Assembly (NCBI GenBank): GCA_036393835.1
Contig: DASWGI010000177.1
Location: forward strand, 1-16,025
Length of the DNA: 16,025 nucleotides
Direction: 5' to 3'
Source: VBKO01 sp036393835
Lineage (GTDB): Bacteria > Myxococcota > Myxococcia > Myxococcales > 40CM-4-68-19
The stretch's first letter is position 1; each line of letters starts with the position of its first letter. Under the pieces are notes generated by a model, which searched no databases, had not been told where the DNA came from, and saw nothing but the letters and a program-made list of their open reading frames with translations. Positions 12,864 to 16,025 of the stretch are shown here, one piece after another. The translations under genes and the position numbers were made by a program.

Positions 12864-15800
12864 GACACCTTCTCCGCCGCCTTCTCGAGCTTGACCAGGA
12901 AGGTCTTGTACTCAGGCGTCCAAGTGTTGGCGTCCATGGCCGACGGCGTCAGCATGTTGGCGAGCGGGCCGACGTGGCCCTTGGCGCCCGCGTACCCCCA
13001 GTGGATGGGCAGCCCGATCTGCCACATCGGCTGGCCGTCGATCTTCATCTGGGAGATGCGCTTGGTCACCACGGCGGGACCCTCGATGGATCCGCGCGCG
13101 CTCGAGACCCGCACCCGTTCCCCGTCCTTGATGCCTCTCTCCTTGGCGAGCTGCTCGGGGATCTCGAAGAAGAACCCCGGCTGCACCTCGTTGAGCCGGC
13201 CATTGACCTGATGCTGCGTCCAGTAGTGGAAGTGCTCGGTGAGCCGGTACGTGGTGCAGACGATGGGGTACTCCTTCCGGTCACCGTACTTGTCCTTGTC
13301 GGTCGTGAACTTCCTCGAGACCGGGTTCGAGGTCACCTTCGCGTGCAGCAGGTTGTCGACGGGCGCCTCGATGGCCTCGTAGTGCTCGGGGAAGGGGCCG
13401 TCGTTGAGCGCCGGCGCGTACAGGCGGCCCACGCCCTCGGGCAGCATGATGAAGGCGCCGTATTGTCCGGGCGGCGAGTCGGGCTTGATGTCCGGCACGT
13501 CACCGACCCACTTCTCGCCGTTCCAGACGATGCCCGGCCTGCTCGGGTCCCACGGATGGCCCTGCGCGTCCGCCGAGGCGCGGTTGTACATGATGCGCCG
13601 GTTGGCCGGCCACGAGAACGCCCACTCGTGGAAGAAGCCCAGGCCGGTCGGGTCGACCGGGTTGCGCCGCTTGGCGAGGTTCCCCGCCGCGGGGTACACG
13701 CCCGAGTGCAGCCAGTTGCCACACATCGTCGAGCCGTCGTCCTGCAGCTGTCCGAATCCCTCGAGCTGCTGGCCCGCGGCCTTGATGATCTTGGTCGGGT
13801 CCTTCGGGTCCTTGATGTCTGCCAGCGCCTTGCCGTTGATCTCCTTGAGGACCTCGTCCAGGTCGGGGTTCACCGGGTTGGTGTAGTTCCAGATGACGTT
13901 GGTCACCTGCTCGGGGAGCGCCCCGCCCTCCTTCTTGTACAAGTCGCGGACCGCCAGGAAGATGCGGCTGACGATCTCCTGGTCCGTCTTGGCCAGGCCC
14001 GGAGGATCGATCGCCTTCCACTTCCACTGGATCCAGCGCGCCGAGTTGGTGAAGCAGCCGTCCTTCTCCGCGAAGCTGGAGGCGGGCAGCAGGTAAACCT
14101 CGGTGGGGATTTGCGCGGCGTCGGACGTGCCGTACTCCTTCGGCGCCTTCCAGAACGCAGCGGTCTCGGTCTCCACGTTCTCGACCATGACCAGCCACTT
14201 CAGCTTGGAGAGCGCGGCCACCCATTTCGGGGAGTTGGGCCCGATGCCCACCGGGTTCATGCCGAAGGAGATGAAGCCCTCCGGCCCCGGCTCCTTGCCG
14301 CCGGCGCGCGTCGAGCTCCCGCGGTACATGTCGTCGCAGATATACATCCACGAATAGTTGCCGTCCGTCTTGGGCAACCACTCGTAGCCCCAGTCGTTCT
14401 CCTTGGTCGACGCCTTGCCATAGGTGGCCTTGAGCAGGCTCACCATGAACTTCGGATAGTTCGACCAGTAGTTCATGGAGGACCACGCCTGCTTGTTGAG
14501 CGTGGTCGGGGTGGCCTTCTCCAGATACGTGGTCAAGTCCTTCAGCTCGCCGCGCGGCGTGGCCAGGTAGCCGGGCAGGATCTCGAACGTGCCGGCCATG
14601 TCGGTTGCACCCTGGATGTTGGAGTGCCCGCGCAGCGCGTTCATCCCGCCGCCCGGCCGGCCGATGTTGCCCAGGAGGAGCTGCAGCATCGCCCCCGTGC
14701 GGATGATCTGCACGCCGGTCGAGTGCTGCGTCCACCCGAGGGCGTACATGATTGTGCCGGCGCGCTCGGCGTTGCCTGTGGAAGTGACGATCTCGGCCAC
14801 CTTGAGGAACTGCTCCTTCGGCGTGCCGCAGATCTTCTCGACCGTCTCCGGCGTGTAGCGCTCGACGTGCTTCTTGAGCAGCTGGAAGACGCAGCGCGGG
14901 TGCTGCAGCGTCGGATCGACCTGGTACGTGTTGGTCTTCGGATCCGGCTCGTACGCCCACTGCGTCTTGTCGTACTCCTTCTTCGCCTCGTCGAAGCCGG
15001 AGAAGAGGCCCTCCTTGAAGTTGTACTTCTCGCCGACGATGAACGAGGCGTTGGTGTGCGCCTTGACGTAGTCCTCGTGGAACCGCTTCTTGTCGAGGGC
15101 GTACTTGATCATCCCGTACAGGAACGCGATGTCGGTTCCGGCGCGGAGCGGCGCGTACAGGTCGGAGACCGCCGAGGTGCGCGTGTAGCGCGGGTCGACA
15201 TGGATCAGCTTCGCGTTCCGGGTCTTCTTCGCCTCGATCGCCCACTTGAACCCGCAGGGATGGGCCTCGGCGGAGTTCCCGCCCATGATCAGGACGACGT
15301 CGGCGTTCTTGATGTCGATCCAGCCGTTCGTCATCGCACCGCGGCCGAACGTGGCGGCCAAACTGGCCACCGTGGGACCGTGTCAAACTCTTGCTTGTGT
15401 GTCCCGGTACGGGACGCCGAAGGCCGAGATCGCCTTCCACTGCAGGAAGTTGAACTCGTTGGTGTCGGTGCAGCCGCCGATCCACGCGATGCCCGGCGTG
15501 CGGTTCACCGTTTCTCCCTTGGCGTTCTTGGCGACGAAGGTGCGGTCGCGCGTGTCCTTGATGTGGCGCGCGATTCCCTTGATCGCCTCGTCCCAGCCGA
15601 TGCGCTCCCACTTGTTCGAGCCGGGGCGCCGCACCTGCGGGAACGTGAGGCGGTTCGTGTTGGTGATGTCGTCCTTGAGGGTCGCGCCCTTGGGGCAGAG
15701 CGTCCCGCGGTTGATCGGGTGATCTGGATCCCCCTCGACGTGCACCACCTGCGCAGTGACGTTCTTCGCCTTGTCGCCGAGAGTGTGGATGATCACTCCG

Positions 15801-15955
15801 CACGACACGGCGCAGTACGGACAAGTGCTGCGCGTCTCCGTGGTCCGGGCGATCTTGAACTGCCGCATCTCCGCGCGCGCCCGCGACATGTCGAAGCCGA
15901 TGCCCACCGCTGCGCCACCGAGCGCTGCGCCCTGCAGAAACGTCCGCCGCTTCAT
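12860..15955 (-). CDS. fdnG: Formate dehydrogenase catalytic subunit, selenoprotein (in-frame TGA = Sec191)
   Basis: This is the Mo/W-bisMGD subunit of a periplasmic formate dehydrogenase (FdnG/FdoG type) that oxidises formate to CO2. Start ATG 15955 has GGAGG 6 nt upstream and begins a Tat signal, MKRRTFLQGAALGGAAVG. The [4Fe-4S] motif is C45, C48, C52, C87 (TCPYCAVSCG ... GTLCPKG). At codon 191 (15383-15385) the frame has TGA. Its context reads DTQARV-[TGA]-HGPTVASLAATFGRG, exactly the Sec-His active-site context of FdnG, so the TGA should encode selenocysteine rather than end the gene. The frame then continues uninterrupted to TGA 12860-12862, with 1031 residues in all, near the usual 1015. 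Downstream family sequence (NADVVLIMGGNSAEAHPCGFKWA, GRPGGGMNALRGHSNIQGATD) is intact, so this is not a pseudogene. Naive annotation would give two fragments (15383-15955 and 12860-about 15370). Confidence 0.95.
15353..15371 (-). promoter_or_regulatory. SECIS-type hairpin for selenocysteine insertion
   Basis: In the mRNA, 11 nt after the UGA (15383-15385), a 7-bp stem forms between GGUGGCC (15371-15365) and GGCCGCC (15359-15353) around loop AGUUU. One pair is a U-G wobble. In the E. coli fdhF and fdnG elements the SelB-binding hairpin also begins about 11 nt after UGA and shows a GU in the loop; here the loop GU sits 20-21 nt after the UGA, at about the same distance. It lies inside the coding sequence, as in bacteria generally. 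Confidence 0.8.
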
Positions 15956-16008
15956 TGGGGGCCTCCAGGCTGTCTGCGAGGCGAACACTCACGCGCTTCC
16001 CCCAATGC

Positions 16009-16014
16009 TGTCAA
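16009..16014 (-). promoter_or_regulatory. Possible -35 element upstream of fdnG
   Basis: On the minus strand TTGACA (16014-16009) is a perfect -35 hexamer 53 nt upstream of the fdnG start. No good -10 appears 16-18 nt downstream (the hexamer there is TGAGTG), so an activator-dependent promoter, or chance, are both possible. The window ends just beyond, so upstream regulator sites cannot be seen. Confidence 0.25.
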
Positions 16015-16025
16015 GCCCCTGGTCG

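Noticed and set aside
12860..15988. Apparent pseudogene or split formate dehydrogenase (two ORFs broken by TGA)
   Set aside because: Both parts are in the same frame, the TGA falls exactly at the known Sec site, and a SECIS-like hairpin follows at the correct spacing, so this is a selenoprotein.
13500..15992. 830-codon minus-strand ORF in another frame of the formate dehydrogenase gene
   Set aside because: Low-complexity Arg/Gly/Ala product, whereas the other frame gives the conserved enzyme.
1..16025. CRISPR arrays, insertion sequences, tRNA or rRNA genes
   Set aside because: No regularly spaced direct repeats, transposase domains, terminal repeats or RNA gene signatures were seen on either strand.

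Overview
The window is very GC-rich, densely packed bacterial DNA with strong G/C bias at third codon positions, frequent GTG starts and several 4-bp gene overlaps. This, together with the gene set (Ku, a DUF3536-type GH57 protein, a DprE1/DprE2-like pair, a periplasmic selenocysteine formate dehydrogenase), suggests a Myxococcota or other deltaproteobacterial-type organism, with Anaeromyxobacter-like bacteria the best guess. That assignment is inference; there is no rRNA or other taxonomic marker here.

Layout, left to right. (1) 1-2406, plus: 3' part of a GH57/DUF3536 alpha-glucan-type glycoside hydrolase cut by the window edge. (2) 2501-3559, plus: YihY/BrkB-type inner membrane protein with a disordered basic tail. 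(3) 3698-4945, plus: a small STAS-like protein directly abutting a bacterial Ku (NHEJ) gene. (4) 4993-5183: a strong two-way terminator hairpin and a 52-residue Lmo0937-type membrane protein on the minus strand. (5) 5337-7054, plus: an MFS transporter translationally coupled to a YkgJ-type cysteine-cluster protein. (6) 7044-7445, minus: a QueD/6-pyruvoyltetrahydropterin synthase-like enzyme, overlapping the YkgJ gene tail to tail. (7) 7482-9481, plus: a DprE1-like FAD oxidase overlapping a DprE2-like SDR reductase, divergent from queD across only 36 bp. (8) 9521-9796, plus: a small hypothetical. (9) 9816-10397, minus: a secreted, probably outer-membrane beta-barrel protein. (10) 10491-15955, minus: a complete respiratory formate dehydrogenase operon in the order major subunit, four-cluster Fe-S subunit, cytochrome b subunit, fdhE.

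The most important reading is in region 10. The major subunit is one gene of 1031 residues interrupted by an in-frame TGA at 15383-15385 (minus strand). The peptide on both sides matches the selenocysteine site of FdnG/FdoG, and a 7-bp hairpin starts exactly 11 nt after the TGA, the geometry of a bacterial SECIS element. Conventional gene calling would break it into two ORFs. With its Tat signal, 4Fe-4S/Mo-bisMGD domain, membrane-anchored ferredoxin subunit, tetra-His cytochrome b and FdhE chaperone, the operon should oxidise formate in the periplasm and feed electrons to quinone.

The other genes look like ordinary chromosomal housekeeping or accessory genes. I saw no mobile elements, CRISPR arrays, tRNA or rRNA genes. 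No stretch over 300 bp lacks a gene.
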